A stretch of 64,000 bases of DNA from Acidobacteriota bacterium (GTDB lineage Bacteria > Acidobacteriota > Terriglobia > Terriglobales > Acidobacteriaceae): the NCBI GenBank assembly GCA_021793405.1, contig JAJYSV010000010.1:25034-89033 (forward strand), in the 5' to 3' direction. The notes beneath the pieces were generated by a model. It did not search any database, was not told the DNA's origin, and saw nothing but the letters and a program-made list of their open reading frames with translations. How positions within the stretch are numbered: position 1 is the first letter of the stretch; every line of letters begins with the position of its first letter. A program made the translations under genes and the position numbers. Positions 26,572-35,109 of this stretch are shown in pieces.

Positions 26572-27996
26572 TTACTCTCCTTCTGATCCGTGGAAGTACA
26601 TATTCCAGTCAAGGTAATTGCTGGCCGCTTCATACACGGCACGAGCGCTCTGGGAGAAGTTAGCGGCGACGTGATGCTCGAAGCCCTCGTCGCAAATGAA
26701 GCGCAGCAGTCGCTGCATCTGCGGAATCTCGACCACGCCCGCTCCGCCAAAAGTCTCCAGCGGGTCGTTGGTAAACCGGCCTTCGCCGACGTAGCCGCGC
26801 ATCTCGCCGTGGCGATCGTCGGTGGAGAAACGCGCGTAACTCATCGCGCCAGCTTTCACACGGCCGACGCAGGTGCCAAAGGTGTTTTCCCGGCCAACCG
26901 TCCCGGCGATGATGGCCTGAAAATCCATGATGACATCGTTGAAGAAATGCTTTGGCAGGTTGGAACAGTGGAAGCAGACGGCCTTGTCCGGATCGTCGCC
27001 ATAGTTATTGTTCCAATCGAGCAGCGCGCTGGGCGTTTCGGAAGCCAGTGCCAGCGCGTGCATGCTGAGCGTGCCCACCACATCCACTTCACAGGCCGAC
27101 GGAATCAGGTTCTCGCTCATCATGCTCATAATGGTGCAGGGCACGACACCGAAATATTCTTCCAGCGCGGTCCAGCACTGCACGGCGCTGATGGTGGTTT
27201 GTGTCTGCTGCATCCACTGTTCGATCACCCAGCCCAGCTTGGCCATTTTGATCAAAGCGGGCTCTGGAACATCGCCAGTCTGCACGTACTTTTTGATGGC
27301 TGCAAGTTTCGCTTCGACGTTGCTGTCACCGTCCTTCAGGCGGTCAATGCGGCCGAGGATTTCCGATAGATCGATCGGCTCGACTGAGATGCTGCTGGCT
27401 TCGAGCAACTTTTCGCTGTAGCGGACGGTGTTGAAGGCCGCGGGGCGCGCGCCGATGGAACCGATGCGCAGGTTGGTAAGCCCACGCACCACGCGGCATA
27501 CTGCGCTGAACCATGCCAGATCTTGTTTGAACCCGTCGGAACTGGGCGAAACCGTATGCAACTTCGTCAGCGAATACGAAATGCCATACTGCATCAGGTT
27601 GTTGCAGGCTGACATTTTGCCGCAGAAGCTGTCGCGACGAAACGCGATCGACATCTTGGAGGTCTTGTCGGGCGTGGCCTGCACCAGCACTGGCACTTTC
27701 AAGGTCGAATATCGCATGGCGTCGGCGATGGCGCGTTCGTCACCAAAGTTCGGCAAGGTGACGATGACGCCATCAATCTCGTCGCGGTGCTGGCGGAACA
27801 AATCGCCGCAGCGTCGGGCCTCCTCATGCGTTTCGATGGCCCCATACTTCGACTCTTCCGGAGTCAGCCCGACGACGCGGATTCCCGCTCCCTGCAGCAC
27901 CTGCAGCATCTCTTCCCTACCCTCCTTGGCCAGATGGTCGGGGAAAAATCCGCGATTGCCAACGATCATTCCAAATGTCATCTGTCTGCCGCTCAT
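26572..27996 (-). CDS. L-fucose/L-arabinose isomerase superfamily protein, probable L-arabinose isomerase of non-AraA type
   Basis: The 474-residue protein does not show the classical AraA N-terminus. It resembles the fucose/arabinose isomerase superfamily, with an N-terminal domain (MTFGMIVGNRGFFP, then GVIVTLPNFGDE). Middle metal-site candidates are SENLIPSACEVDVVG and HCSNLPKHFF, and the C-terminal domain has FTNDPLETFGGAGVVEIP. The start at ATG 27996 is typical for the family. Position decides the role: it sits between the transporter block and ribulokinase, with epimerase at the head, so isomerisation of L-arabinose to L-ribulose is the missing step. L-fucose use cannot be excluded, but fuculose kinase and aldolase are absent. 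Confidence 0.82.
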   Translation of the reverse strand: MSGRQMTFGMIVGNRGFFPDHLAKEGREEMLQVLQGAGIRVVGLTPEESKYGAIETHEEARRCGDLFRQHRDEIDGVIVTLPNFGDERAIADAMRYSTLKVPVLVQATPDKTSKMSIAFRRDSFCGKMSACNNLMQYGISYSLTKLHTVSPSSDGFKQDLAWFSAVCRVVRGLTNLRIGSIGARPAAFNTVRYSEKLLEASSISVEPIDLSEILGRIDRLKDGDSNVEAKLAAIKKYVQTGDVPEPALIKMAKLGWVIEQWMQQTQTTISAVQCWTALEEYFGVVPCTIMSMMSENLIPSACEVDVVGTLSMHALALASETPSALLDWNNNYGDDPDKAVCFHCSNLPKHFFNDVIMDFQAIIAGTVGRENTFGTCVGRVKAGAMSYARFSTDDRHGEMRGYVGEGRFTNDPLETFGGAGVVEIPQMQRLLRFICDEGFEHHVAANFSQSARAVYEAASNYLDWNMYFHGSEGE

Positions 27997-28023
27997 TGTT
28001 TTCCTCCACGCTCTTCTATTCGG

Positions 28024-28239
28024 TTAATTTTCTCTGCCGGGCATAAACTTCACGCAATAGAACAGGCCCAGCGCCAGCAAACCACCGCCCCACCACAGCG
28101 GCGCATGCAAGTGCGCAAGCACCACCGGCGGCGTATGCCCGCTGATAAGTTCGTATACACCATAGCCTCCAATCATCAGCCCATAGACGGTGAGCATCAC
28201 GCCATTGAAAAACCAGATGGAAACCTCGGTCTTATGCAT
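28024..28239 (-). CDS. Small two-helix membrane protein in the arabinose operon
   Basis: The 71-residue product has two predicted membrane helices (about residues 8-29 and 47-65), joined by a loop with HLHAPLWWGG, and a short charged tail. It lies between the sodium symporter gene and the isomerase gene on the same strand, with gaps of about 40 and 27 nt, so it is almost surely in the operon. The function is unknown. A transporter accessory subunit is an inference from position and size only. Confidence 0.75.
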   Translation of the reverse strand: MHKTEVSIWFFNGVMLTVYGLMIGGYGVYELISGHTPPVVLAHLHAPLWWGGGLLALGLFYCVKFMPGREN

Positions 28240-28278
28240 TGCCCCACACCCCTGCTTACAACTCGCGCCACCTCATGC

Positions 28279-30033
28279 CTACCAGAACATGAGGTTGAGG
28301 ACGAAGAAAATGACGATCACAATCCCGGCCCAGAACCAATGGTTTTTATACAGCACCATCGGTTCCTGATGTGGAATCACCGTGGCCCCGTAGACCAGCC
28401 CATTCAATTCCGATTCCGGTTTCGGCGTGGTGAACAAGCTGACCACCACCGTCACCAGCACACAGGCAATCCATGCCCACAGCGCCCGATACAAATTTTC
28501 CGCCATGGTTTTAGCATGGACGGACAGAGCCACCTCAGCCAGTGCCGCGGGATTGAAATGCACCCATAGATACAGCCCCACCGAAACCACCGTGCCCGCC
28601 AGCAAACCCCAGAAGCCGCCGGCGGATGTCGCCCGCTTCCACAACATACCGAGAATCACCGTGCCGAACAGCGGCGCGATAAAGAAGCTGAACAGCGCCT
28701 GCACGTAATCCATGATGCTGGCGAACTGCATCACCAGGTAGGCCGCGCCGATGCTGACCAGCACGCCCAGAATGGTCGACCAGCGTCCCATCGCAACATA
28801 GTACCTGTCAGCGGCGTCCTTCCGGATCTGCGCCCGATAAATATCGTAGGTCCACACAGCCGAAAACGCACTGACATTGCCTGCCATGCCGGACATGAAT
28901 CCAGCAATCAGCGCCGTGATCCCCAGCCCCAGCAGACCCGGCCCGCAATATCGCACCAACATCAGCGGCAGCACGGCGTTGTAGCTGTAGGAGCCGGCGA
29001 CGTGCGCGGCTAAGGTCTCAGGCAACAGATGCGGAAGGACTGCCAAGCCTAGCAGACCGGGCAGAATCACGATGATTGGCACCATCATCTTGAAGCCCGC
29101 GCCAATGATCGGCGCCATCTGCGCCGCGCGCAGGTTCTTGGCGGAAAGAACGCGCTGCACGACTAGAAAGTCCGTGGTCCAGTAGCCGAAGGCAATGACA
29201 AAGCCTAGCCCAAAAACAATACCGGTCCAATGCACGCCCATCGGGTTCGAACTGAACGAGCCCAACCCGCGCCACAGATGCGTCAAGTCCTGCCCGGGAA
29301 AATTATGGTGGATGCGGGCCACCATTCCGCTCCATCCCCCGGTCTCGGTCAGCCCCAGAATCGGGACCAGCAGCGCTCCCGCCCAGATCAGTACAAATTG
29401 CAGCACTTCATTGAAGATGGCCGAGCGCAGGCCGCCCAGCGCGACATACACTGCCACTGTGAGCGACGAAACCCATATGCTGAAGTGGATGTTCCAGCCC
29501 AGCACCACCTTCATCACCAGCGCCATGGCGTACATGTTGATGCCGCTCATCAGAACAGTCATGACGGCGAAGGAAACCGCAGCCAGCAGACGACTCGACT
29601 CTCCGAAACGCAGCTTCAAATATCCCGGCACCGAATGCGTCTTCGACACGTAATAGAAGGGCATCATGACCAGGCCGAGAAACAGCATAGCCGGAATGGC
29701 GCCGATCCAGTACCAATGCGTCGCCAGAATGCCGTACTGATAGGCTGCCGCGGCCCAGCCCATCAACTCCAGTGAGCCCATATTGGCGGAGATGAAACTT
29801 AATCCTGCAATCCAGGCCGTCATCTCCCGGCCAGCCAGAAAAAATTCCTCGCCCGTGCTACTGCGCTGTTTGAGATAAAAACCAATGTAGATCACCATCG
29901 CGAAGTAGACCGCGATAATGGCTACATCCAGCGGGGCCAGATGCGCCATATGATCGGGCATCGTGGTCATGAAAAAAAGGGTCAGTGCGTGCGGGGCGCG
30001 AGATACGGCGAGGGCACCTGGCGAAACATTCAT
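28279..30033 (-). CDS. Sodium:solute symporter (SSS family), probable L-arabinose importer
   Basis: The product has up to 584 residues and about fourteen predicted helices. Family marks are the helix-1 segment VAIIAVYFAMVIYIGFYL, the TGEEFFLAGREMTAW loop, a GGLRSAIFNEVLQF segment and GYWTTDFLVVQRVLSAKN, all frequent in sugar-type SGLT members. The longest frame starts at ATG 30033 after GGAG at wide spacing. Starts at 29970 or 29949 would also keep the full transporter. Sodium-driven sugar uptake is the family role, and arabinose is inferred from the operon (araD upstream, isomerase and kinase downstream). Confidence 0.9.
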   Translation of the reverse strand: MNVSPGALAVSRAPHALTLFFMTTMPDHMAHLAPLDVAIIAVYFAMVIYIGFYLKQRSSTGEEFFLAGREMTAWIAGLSFISANMGSLELMGWAAAAYQYGILATHWYWIGAIPAMLFLGLVMMPFYYVSKTHSVPGYLKLRFGESSRLLAAVSFAVMTVLMSGINMYAMALVMKVVLGWNIHFSIWVSSLTVAVYVALGGLRSAIFNEVLQFVLIWAGALLVPILGLTETGGWSGMVARIHHNFPGQDLTHLWRGLGSFSSNPMGVHWTGIVFGLGFVIAFGYWTTDFLVVQRVLSAKNLRAAQMAPIIGAGFKMMVPIIVILPGLLGLAVLPHLLPETLAAHVAGSYSYNAVLPLMLVRYCGPGLLGLGITALIAGFMSGMAGNVSAFSAVWTYDIYRAQIRKDAADRYYVAMGRWSTILGVLVSIGAAYLVMQFASIMDYVQALFSFFIAPLFGTVILGMLWKRATSAGGFWGLLAGTVVSVGLYLWVHFNPAALAEVALSVHAKTMAENLYRALWAWIACVLVTVVVSLFTTPKPESELNGLVYGATVIPHQEPMVLYKNHWFWAGIVIVIFFVLNLMFW

Positions 30034-30066
30034 GTCCGGCTACGCTCCACTGTTTTGCCGGCTGAT

Positions 30067-30768
30067 CTACCCACGGTTGATCTGCCCATAGGTGGCGTTC
30101 GCACCGTGTTTGCGCTTGTGGTGCCGGTCTAACAGGTGCTGCGGAATCCCTGCTCCCGGCCCAGCCAGTGCTTCGGTGTGCAGCGCAAGCCGGGCCACAT
30201 ACTCCAGAATGGCCGCATGATGCACGGCATCCTCGATCGTTTTGCCCCAGCAGAAGGGGGCGTGGCCGGCCACCAAAACAGCGGGAACAGCGAGTGGATC
30301 AAGATCTCGGAAGCTGCGAGCGATCACTTCGCCTGTGTTGCGCACATAGTCTTCTCCAACTTCGTCGGCACGCAGCATCTCTGTCACAGGGACTGGACCG
30401 TGAAAGTAATCCGCATGAGTTGTGCCATAACAAGGAATTGGCTTCTTTGCCTGGGCCCATGCGGTTGCGTATTCGGAATGGGTGTGAACCACGCCGCCAA
30501 TTTCCTGAAAAGCGCGATAGAGCACCAGGTGCGTCGCCAGATCGGAAGACGGTCTCAATTTGCCATAGACAATCTTCCCCTCCAGATCGGTGACCACCAT
30601 GTCTTCCGGCGTCAGGGATTCATACGGCACGCCGCTGGGCTTGATGGCGACCAGACCCTGTCCGCGGTCGATGCCGCTCACATTGCCGAACGTGTCCATC
30701 ACCAGCCCTAGCCGCACAATCTCCTGATTGGCATGGAGCACATCACTTCGTAATTGCTGCAGCAGCAC
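30067..30768 (-). CDS. araD: L-ribulose-5-phosphate 4-epimerase AraD
   Basis: The 233-residue class II aldolase-fold enzyme starts at GTG 30768, preceded by GAGGT at 7-nt spacing. This start aligns the first residues (LLQQLRSDVLHAN) with the E. coli enzyme, which has 231 residues. The frame is open upstream to 30873, but that part would cover the operator-like palindrome. The phosphate site IKPSGVPYESL, the zinc ligands VVHTHSEYATAWAQ and the TTHADYF segment are intact. It converts L-ribulose 5-phosphate to D-xylulose 5-phosphate. It is the first gene of the arabinose operon and ends 34 nt before the symporter gene. Confidence 0.95.
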   Translation of the reverse strand: MLLQQLRSDVLHANQEIVRLGLVMDTFGNVSGIDRGQGLVAIKPSGVPYESLTPEDMVVTDLEGKIVYGKLRPSSDLATHLVLYRAFQEIGGVVHTHSEYATAWAQAKKPIPCYGTTHADYFHGPVPVTEMLRADEVGEDYVRNTGEVIARSFRDLDPLAVPAVLVAGHAPFCWGKTIEDAVHHAAILEYVARLALHTEALAGPGAGIPQHLLDRHHKRKHGANATYGQINRG

Positions 30769-30806
30769 TTTGGATACCTCACCCTTAAGCGACAAACAGC
30801 CCAAAC

Positions 30807-30832
30807 ACATCATATCGAACACGATGTGATGT
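30807..30832 (-). promoter_or_regulatory. 26-bp imperfect palindrome upstream of araD, candidate operator
   Basis: The arms ACATCATATCG (30807-30817) and CGATGTGATGT (30822-30832) are inverted repeats matching at ten of eleven positions, with the 4-bp spacer AACA. The site is about 40 nt ahead of the araD start, where a repressor operator or promoter-overlapping site would sit. A LacI- or GntR-type regulator is plausible, but none is encoded nearby. Confidence 0.5.
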
Positions 30833-30889
30833 CGGTTGTCAGCCCTCCAGGTGCATCTGAAGTCAGTTACCAACCCCGGGGGGATGGGA

Positions 30890-32068
30890 CTATTGCAGAA
30901 CCATGAGCGGAGCCTGCCAAAACGCTGCCTTCTGTCCGGTAGGATCCAGGACAGTCACCTGGCAGTCATACTTCCCCGGTGTCAGTTGGCTCAACGCGAT
31001 GCTGAAGCTGAACGGGATCGTGTTCAGGCGATTGTTCATCCCGCTTGTCACTTCGATCGGCTGCGTCTCAAAGGCTTTTGTCTGTCCACGGTAAAGGCTC
31101 ACAAACGCGACTAGAGGCTGACTGCGTGGGGCATTCTGTTCGTAGGCCTGAAGGTAGACATACATACTGTTGCTCTTGCTGAACACCCGCGTCACGCTGG
31201 GAATCAACCTCTGCCCATCTTGAACCAACGGGTTGGCCGCCTCTTGCGTGGCCTTGTACTTTACCGCGTTATACAGCGCATCTTTGAGATCCACGCGCTG
31301 GCTGCTCAACACCACAGAGCTGATCGGAATCCGGCGGTCTACGCGGTTCAGGTCGGGAATAACAAACGTGGTTTGATATGTCCCGATTCTCCCTGTTTCA
31401 TCATCCCGGGCGAGAAATTTCATGGTGTACTTGCCGGGAAGAAGCGTGAAGCCGGTGTCGTATTCGATTGGAACTTTCGCTAATTCATTCGCCGTCCGAT
31501 CACTCAATTTGACATTCACTCTGTCGCGCAGATTGGTAACCGTTGTGCCGTAGTCGTCTTTAATCTCACCGATGAAATCGATGAGTGTATGCTCAGCGCC
31601 GCCATGTTTGGCAAGCGCAAGCTCGCGCCCCGGAATCTTCACTACGATGGGAACGAAATATTCGGCCCGGTTTAACTGGAAATAATCGATCTCCATCGCA
31701 ATCGTGAGTTCTGTAATCGGGTCGGGCAGCATCAGTGCATCCTCCAGTTGCCGCTCTTTATCCGCGGCATTGAATTTCTTGAACTGCTTGCCGGCATAAT
31801 AGCCCTGTCGATATTCCAGGTTGGCGGGGATCTGTGTGTTCAGAGAAATATGAATGCGCCGGAATTTTCCGTCCTGAACCGCATTGCTGGTGTAATAGCC
31901 GAGGATGTAATAATTGGAGACAGCTTGCTCCGCCTGCGCGATTCCTTTCGTAAGGTCGTTGTAATCGAAGATGGCTTTTCCGCCGGTATCCCCAGCCAGC
32001 GCGTAGAGTGTGTCCTGCGACTGTTGAAAGGTGCTCGTCAAGGCCGTCGCCGCAGTGCTGGAGTACAT
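30890..32068 (-). pseudogene. VWFA-related protein, C-terminal portion (downstream of in-frame amber)
   Basis: These 392 codons continue the frame of the upstream open reading frame exactly, after a single TAG at 32069-32071. The first residues, MYSSTAATALTSTFQQSQDTL then YALAGDTGGKAIFDYNDL, normally follow directly on the VWFA domain in this acidobacterial family. Later parts, such as GYYTSNAVQDGKFRRIHISL and YRQGYYAGK, are the typical post-VWFA region, followed by beta-rich sequence to the end. An ATG directly abuts the TAG, so re-initiation might produce a separate fragment. I consider it one broken gene together with 32069-33031. A sequencing error would restore a single protein of about 713 residues. 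Confidence 0.7.
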
Positions 32069-33031
32069 CTACATCACAGTGCTGCCTTGCGATCCTTTCG
32101 TAGCGTCGCCAAGAGGAGCCTCGGCCACCAATCCGCGCGCATCGATCGGCCAAAACGACACATCAGCACGAATGGCTGTGTCGATGGTCGCGTGAAGCTG
32201 TGCCTGGTTGTCCAACCCGTTCAATCTCAGGCCGCTCGCAAAGTAAATCAAAGATTTCTTTTCGCTTAGCTGCCCCAGTAATTTGGCGGCGGTCTGGAGC
32301 GCGGACAATTGGCGGTCCGTGTTGAAGATGTTGAACTCGTTGTTGTCTTGCCCGAATGCAGCCCCGACGTCTGAGGCGCTGGCATCGTCCGTCGATTCAT
32401 CGTACCCTTGACCTTCTCCCACAATCAACGTTTCGAGGATGCTCAACAGCTGGCTACGGTCGTCGGTGAAATCCTGCAGCACATCGATCCCGCTGCCGGA
32501 ATATCTCATGATGGCCACGAGATCTTCCGGTCTCATCTGTGTTCGGATGAAATTCTGCGCCGCGGTCAGCGCGCGTAACTGGTCCGCAGGCGGCATAACC
32601 GTCATGTCGAAGTAAAGTGCTAGAAGGCGGCGATTCTTGTAGCGCATGTTCCCAAGTAGTTCCGGCGAAATTTGGGTCAATGCAAGTTGGTCGTAGATAT
32701 GAACCGTTTCGCCAGACGCAGTGCCTGAAGTGGCGCTGGAAGTGTTCGGCAGTTCCTGATGCTCGCAAAATCGGATGGCTTGCGGCACGCCATTTTCAGT
32801 CAAGGTGAAATCCTTCGCGGTCAATCCGTCGATTGGATTGCCTTTCTTATCCTTGACAACCAGGGTCTCGACGACCAACTGGCTGTTGACATGGAGCGTG
32901 GTGGTCCCATCAACAGAACCGCGCAGACTCCGCAGAGCCACACTGCAGCCAGCAGCACTGGCAGTAGATGGGCCACAGTCGGCAGAGTCGCCGAGTGCGC
33001 TACCGGAAAAGTGGTGTGCTTCGTGGATCAT
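32069..33031 (-). pseudogene. VWFA-related acidobacterial protein, N-terminal portion ending at an in-frame amber codon
   Basis: These 320 codons contain TLHVNSQLVVETLVVKDKKG and AKDFTLTENG, the entry segment of the acidobacterial VWFA-related family. The von Willebrand A fold follows, with RRLLALYFDMT, the metal-site-like start, and KSLIYFASGL. It stops at TAG immediately before the conserved post-VWFA part. The first 45 residues lack a signal peptide and are composed oddly (MIHEAHHFSGSALG). The same bases in the next frame encode a hydrophobic helix (see findings). The ATG overlaps the blaI stop as TAATG. The pattern suggests a gene fused and broken by deletion and mutation, though expression of a truncated protein cannot be ruled out. 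Confidence 0.7.
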
Positions 33032-33414
33032 TATGACTTGTCCTTTCTCTCAAGTTTCCGCAGTGTTTTCTCGGCTTCCTTGACGTCCTCGAGTGTGAGG
33101 TTTCCGGAATCAATCAAATGTGCAATCACGGGTTGCGTGCGCCCGCCGAACAGCGCCATCAGGTCGTCGACTAACCTCCGCTGTGCGGCATCACGCGAAA
33201 CCGCGGCTTCAAAAATGTGGAAGTTGCCAACCTTTTTGACACGACGCACCACCTTTTTCCCTTCCAGCCGATACACAGTGGTCTGAATCGTCGTATAGGC
33301 GGGCCTGTCCTTCTCGGAAAAGGCTTCCTGAATCTCTCGTATCGAGGCGCTGCCCTGGTTCCAAAGCGTCTCCATGATCTGAAGTTCGAGCTTCGTCAGT
33401 TTTGGTCCGGCCAT
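33031..33414 (-). CDS. BlaI/MecI/CopY family transcriptional regulator
   Basis: The 127-residue repressor has a winged-helix domain (LTKLELQIMETLWNQGSASIR, then TTIQTTVYRLEGKKVVRR), followed by a dimerisation tail with LVDDLMALFGG. BlaI proteins repress their own operons and are normally inactivated by a BlaR1/M56 membrane peptidase encoded next door. Here that partner is missing or reduced to a remnant. The stop overlaps the start of the broken VWFA gene by one base. Without its sensor protease the repressor might be constitutive or answer another signal. Confidence 0.93.
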   Translation of the reverse strand: MAGPKLTKLELQIMETLWNQGSASIREIQEAFSEKDRPAYTTIQTTVYRLEGKKVVRRVKKVGNFHIFEAAVSRDAAQRRLVDDLMALFGGRTQPVIAHLIDSGNLTLEDVKEAEKTLRKLERKDKS

Positions 33415-33439
33415 TTCCCTACTACCCCCGTGGTTTCAT

Positions 33440-33458
33440 CTACTATGCACGTTTGTAA
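33440..33458 (-). promoter_or_regulatory. Possible BlaI operator
   Basis: The segment CTACTAT-GCAC-GTTTGTAA forms a loose inverted repeat with TAC/GTA half-sites, 26-44 nt ahead of blaI. This is the usual location for autoregulation, but symmetry is weak. Confidence 0.25.
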
Positions 33459-33623
33459 CGCTACCATGGGAGTTTTAGAAATACAAGAGGGAGTGTATCC
33501 AGAGAATGTGTTTGCACGTACTCTAAGTGGGACTGGGCCGTTGCGAACTGGACGGGTCGTACAAGTTGTTGGTTTGTTTCGCGGTTTGTTCGTCTGCGGC
33601 CTACTTCAGTATGATGGAACTCG

Positions 33624-34310
33624 ATGAGTCTGCCCGATACAGTCTTTATCTTCGTTTTGGCGCTAATCATCTTCGGGCCCAAGAAACTGCCGGAGATTGG
33701 GCGGCAGCTTGGCCGATTGGTCGGCGAGTTTCGGCGCGCCAGCAATGAATTCAAGTTTCAGATCGAAGAGGAGCTGCGACAGGTCGAACTCTCAGACCGG
33801 CAAACGACTTCTGCGCGCAAGAACGAGCTGGAATCGACCTCCTCGAACCCATCCGCGGAGCCGTCCGCGACTGACGCGACAACCGAGCCAGATGACTCGA
33901 CCACATCGCCCGATTTTATTTACCCGGAAGAAAAGCTCCCGGTCGGGCAGTATCCCAACGTCGAAACTCTGGACCCCGACACACTGAACATACCGAATCG
34001 AAATCCGGCAGAATCGGAGTCTTCCAGGGACGAGAAGGATGCCGAGCTTTCAGCCGATACGCGATCCGATTCGCCGACAATTCGAGCGGCAGACGGCGCA
34101 CAGCCCCGAACCTCCTCTCCCTATGCCGGCGCGGAAACCGCCGCATCCGCGGCCGCGGAAACTGTCCCCTCCGCGATCGGCGGCGAAACAGAATCAGCGC
34201 CGGATGCAACGGCTGCCGCCGCTCCGCCACCGCTAACTCCAATGTCGGAACACGAGCGCGTTGATCCTTACGCCGCTCCCCCTGTAGCAGCGGACATCAC
34301 CCATGGTTGA
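33624..34310 (+). CDS. tatB: Twin-arginine translocase TatA/TatB family protein with long tail
   Basis: The 228-residue protein opens with one membrane helix and the diagnostic FGPKKLPEIGRQLGRLVGEFRR hinge and amphipathic helix. The remaining 160 residues are Ser/Thr/Glu/Pro/Ala-rich and look disordered, longer than in typical TatA (about 90) but comparable with large TatB proteins. The tail ends next to tatC, overlapping it by 8 nt (ATGGTTGA). The FGPKKLPEIGRQLG form fits either TatA or TatB, and the length favours TatB. It would build the pore or receptor that exports folded proteins, such as the two Tat-signal oxidoreductases in this window. Confidence 0.9.
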   Translation: MSLPDTVFIFVLALIIFGPKKLPEIGRQLGRLVGEFRRASNEFKFQIEEELRQVELSDRQTTSARKNELESTSSNPSAEPSATDATTEPDDSTTSPDFIYPEEKLPVGQYPNVETLDPDTLNIPNRNPAESESSRDEKDAELSADTRSDSPTIRAADGAQPRTSSPYAGAETAASAAAETVPSAIGGETESAPDATAAAAPPPLTPMSEHERVDPYAAPPVAADITHG

Positions 34311-35109
34311 CCTGTTGGACCGCGCCCGCACGGCTGTGGGCGACCGAGCCGATCTTCCCGGCATGAGCCTGCTGGAGCATCTGCAGGAGCTTCGCAAGCG
34401 CCTGGTGTATTCCCTGCTCTCCATCGGGGTGGGATTTTTTGTTGCCTATGGTTTTCACGACAGGATAGCCTCGCTGATGATCGCCCCTCTTACCAAGGCC
34501 CTGACGGCTCATCATCTCCCCGCCAAGCTCGTCTACTTGAATCCAATGGATGGATTCAATTTTTATCTTAAGATTGGGTTGTTCGGCGGCGTCATTCTCG
34601 CGTCCCCATTCATTCTGTACCAGGTGTGGCTGTTCATCGCTCCCGGCCTGTATCAGCATGAAAAACGCTATCTGGTTCCGTTCATGGTCGCGACCGTAGG
34701 GCTGTTTCTTACCGGGGCATTTTTTGGCTATCGATTTGTGTATCCGGGCGCACTTGAATTTCTGATCGGCTACAGCAAACAATTCACGCCCATGGTGACC
34801 ATCGGCGAATATACGGAACTGTTTCTCACCGTCATTCTTGGCCTGGGAATCGTCTTTGAATTGCCAATCTTAGTCTTTTTCCTGGCGTTGTTTGGGATCG
34901 TCAATTCCAGGTGGCTGTGGAAGAACATCCGCTACGCAATCCTGGTCATTTTCATCGTCGCCGGCATCATCACTCCGACACCCGATCCTCTCAGCATGTG
35001 CCTGTTTGCGACGCCCATGTTAGCGCTGTACCTGCTCAGCATCGGCGTAGCCCATATGGTCCATCCCGACACTCGAAATAAGCGGAAGAAAGCAAAACTG
35101 GAGGCTTAA
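34303..35109 (+). CDS. tatC: Sec-independent protein translocase TatC
   Basis: The 268-residue protein has six predicted helices. The N-terminal signature MSLLEHLQELRKRLVYSL, with the conserved Glu that reads the twin-arginine motif, starts near residue 21 after a short extension. FYLKIGLFGGVILASPFILYQVWLFIAPGLY is the classic TatC helix-2/3 region. The frame overlaps tatA/B by 8 nt at the start and the next gene by 1 nt at the stop (TAATG), so the three are one translationally coupled unit. Confidence 0.96.
   Translation: MVDLLDRARTAVGDRADLPGMSLLEHLQELRKRLVYSLLSIGVGFFVAYGFHDRIASLMIAPLTKALTAHHLPAKLVYLNPMDGFNFYLKIGLFGGVILASPFILYQVWLFIAPGLYQHEKRYLVPFMVATVGLFLTGAFFGYRFVYPGALEFLIGYSKQFTPMVTIGEYTELFLTVILGLGIVFELPILVFFLALFGIVNSRWLWKNIRYAILVIFIVAGIITPTPDPLSMCLFATPMLALYLLSIGVAHMVHPDTRNKRKKAKLEA

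Noticed and set aside
24987..26750. Longer araB start at 26750
   Set aside because: It would overlap the isomerase gene by about 180 nt, while ATG 26567 has a GGAGAG site and matches the family N-terminus.
27787..28569. 260-codon plus-strand open frame across the isomerase and symporter region
   Set aside because: Antisense to three operon genes, with no recognisable domain.
32069..32071. Amber codon as pyrrolysine or programmed recoding site
   Set aside because: No accessory genes or recoding structure are visible; mutation or sequencing error is the simpler view.
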